NCBI RefSeq assembly: GCF_000485595.1
Contig: NW_014577814.1
Location: forward strand, 1 to 34,190
Source of the DNA: Priapulus caudatus
Lineage: Eukaryota > Priapulida > Priapulimorpha > Priapulimorphida > Priapulidae
Direction: 5' to 3'
DNA length: 34,190 bases
Shown piece by piece: positions 24,186-34,190 of this stretch; the stretch's first letter is position 1; each line of letters begins with the position of its first letter. Under the pieces are notes generated by a model. That model was given only the letters and a program-made list of their open reading frames with translations. It was not told where the DNA came from and did not search any database. The translations under genes were made by a program, and so were the position numbers.

Positions 24186-24620
24186 ATAATACATAATAGA
24201 GATAATCTATCTATAATAATCTCTTGAAATATGACTCATGATGTAGTACTCCTGCTGATATATATATAGGAACTTACATGTCCCAGGACATTGCGTTAGG
24301 ACATTATAGAATAGTAGCTTGTCGTAAATTTTTGTATAGATAAAACATCTATAATTAATAATACAATATTTATTGGAAAAGTGTGAAGCATATGCGATAC
24401 TGTTAAGATTATGTCGCTAAGTAAGTGTTATAAAGCACACAACATATACCGTCATACGGACACCCCCGCTGGTAAAAATGCAACGACCATGTCAGACAGG
24501 CGATCACTCCGCGACAGCGGCCCTACACTCAGACGGCGGACACACAATGGTATAGGTGTGGTTTGGTTTTCTCGTCTTATGTTATGTTGTCGTTCGCACA
24601 TGGATACTTGTTAAATTACC

Positions 24621-34190
<9,570 letters not shown>

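Larger units (their letters stand above)
22690..24620. promoter_or_regulatory. Divergent intergenic region between KDELR and SMURF
   Basis: The two start codons face away from each other across about 1.9 kb, so both promoters and 5' untranslated regions should lie here or in 5' introns reaching into it. The middle is occupied by a 450-bp palindrome (23272-23720) and a GT/TA microsatellite zone (to about 24180). I could not pick out a TATA box or start site with any confidence. A frame with an ATG at 24488 precedes the SMURF start; it lacks the conserved C2 strand and was not used. Confidence 0.45.

Noticed and set aside
24488-24551. Alternative first exon of SMURF (ATG followed by an arginine-rich segment and a GT)
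   Set aside because: The phase would join exon 2, but the peptide lacks the conserved KLRIT strand of the C2 domain, which the exon at 24621-24672 supplies with a perfect GTAAGT donor.

Overview
This window looks like nuclear DNA of an animal. It holds three intron-rich protein genes with GT-AG introns, long introns, many short non-autonomous transposons and microsatellites. One gene encodes a SMURF-type ubiquitin ligase, a family known from animals. I read an invertebrate from the compact repeats and the moderately diverged proteins, but cannot place it in a phylum. No operon, phage, CRISPR array, tRNA or rRNA was seen.

Layout. 1-3389: non-coding, with a truncated MITE copy, a very C-rich tract (about 1180-2480) and a 37-bp tandem repeat just before the first gene. 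3390-16385 (+): a complete MRE11 homologue, 13 coding exons and 715 aa as I splice it. All metal-binding motif residues that I can place fall at the same residue numbers as in human MRE11. Intron 2 carries a 1.1-kb foldback element. Between exons 6 and 7 lies about 4.4 kb (7322-11724) that is a noisy, insertion-rich second copy of the gene's own exon 7-12 region. It ends at a 10-N gap, which is followed by a 41-bp tandem array containing the exon-6 splice donor. I read the noisy copy as an assembly artefact rather than a second gene. 16386-19885: convergent 3' flank with no recognisable gene. 19886-22689 (-): a complete KDEL (ER-retention) receptor, five coding exons, 212 aa. 22690-24620: divergent intergenic region with a near-perfect 450-bp palindrome and a long GT-rich microsatellite. 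24621 to beyond 34190 (+): the first three coding exons of a SMURF1/2-type HECT E3 ligase (start of the C2 domain), with a 7-kb intron full of MITEs; the gene runs off the window.

The three genes do unrelated jobs: double-strand-break repair, Golgi-to-ER retrieval, and ubiquitin ligation in TGF-beta/BMP signalling. Their proximity suggests no joint pathway. MRE11 and KDELR are tail-to-tail; KDELR and SMURF are head-to-head with about 1.9 kb between start codons.

I found no new biological system. The items most worth a second look are the assembly-derived pseudo-duplication inside MRE11, the 41-bp array of repeated splice donors, and several transposon families whose ends and target-site duplications can be read directly.
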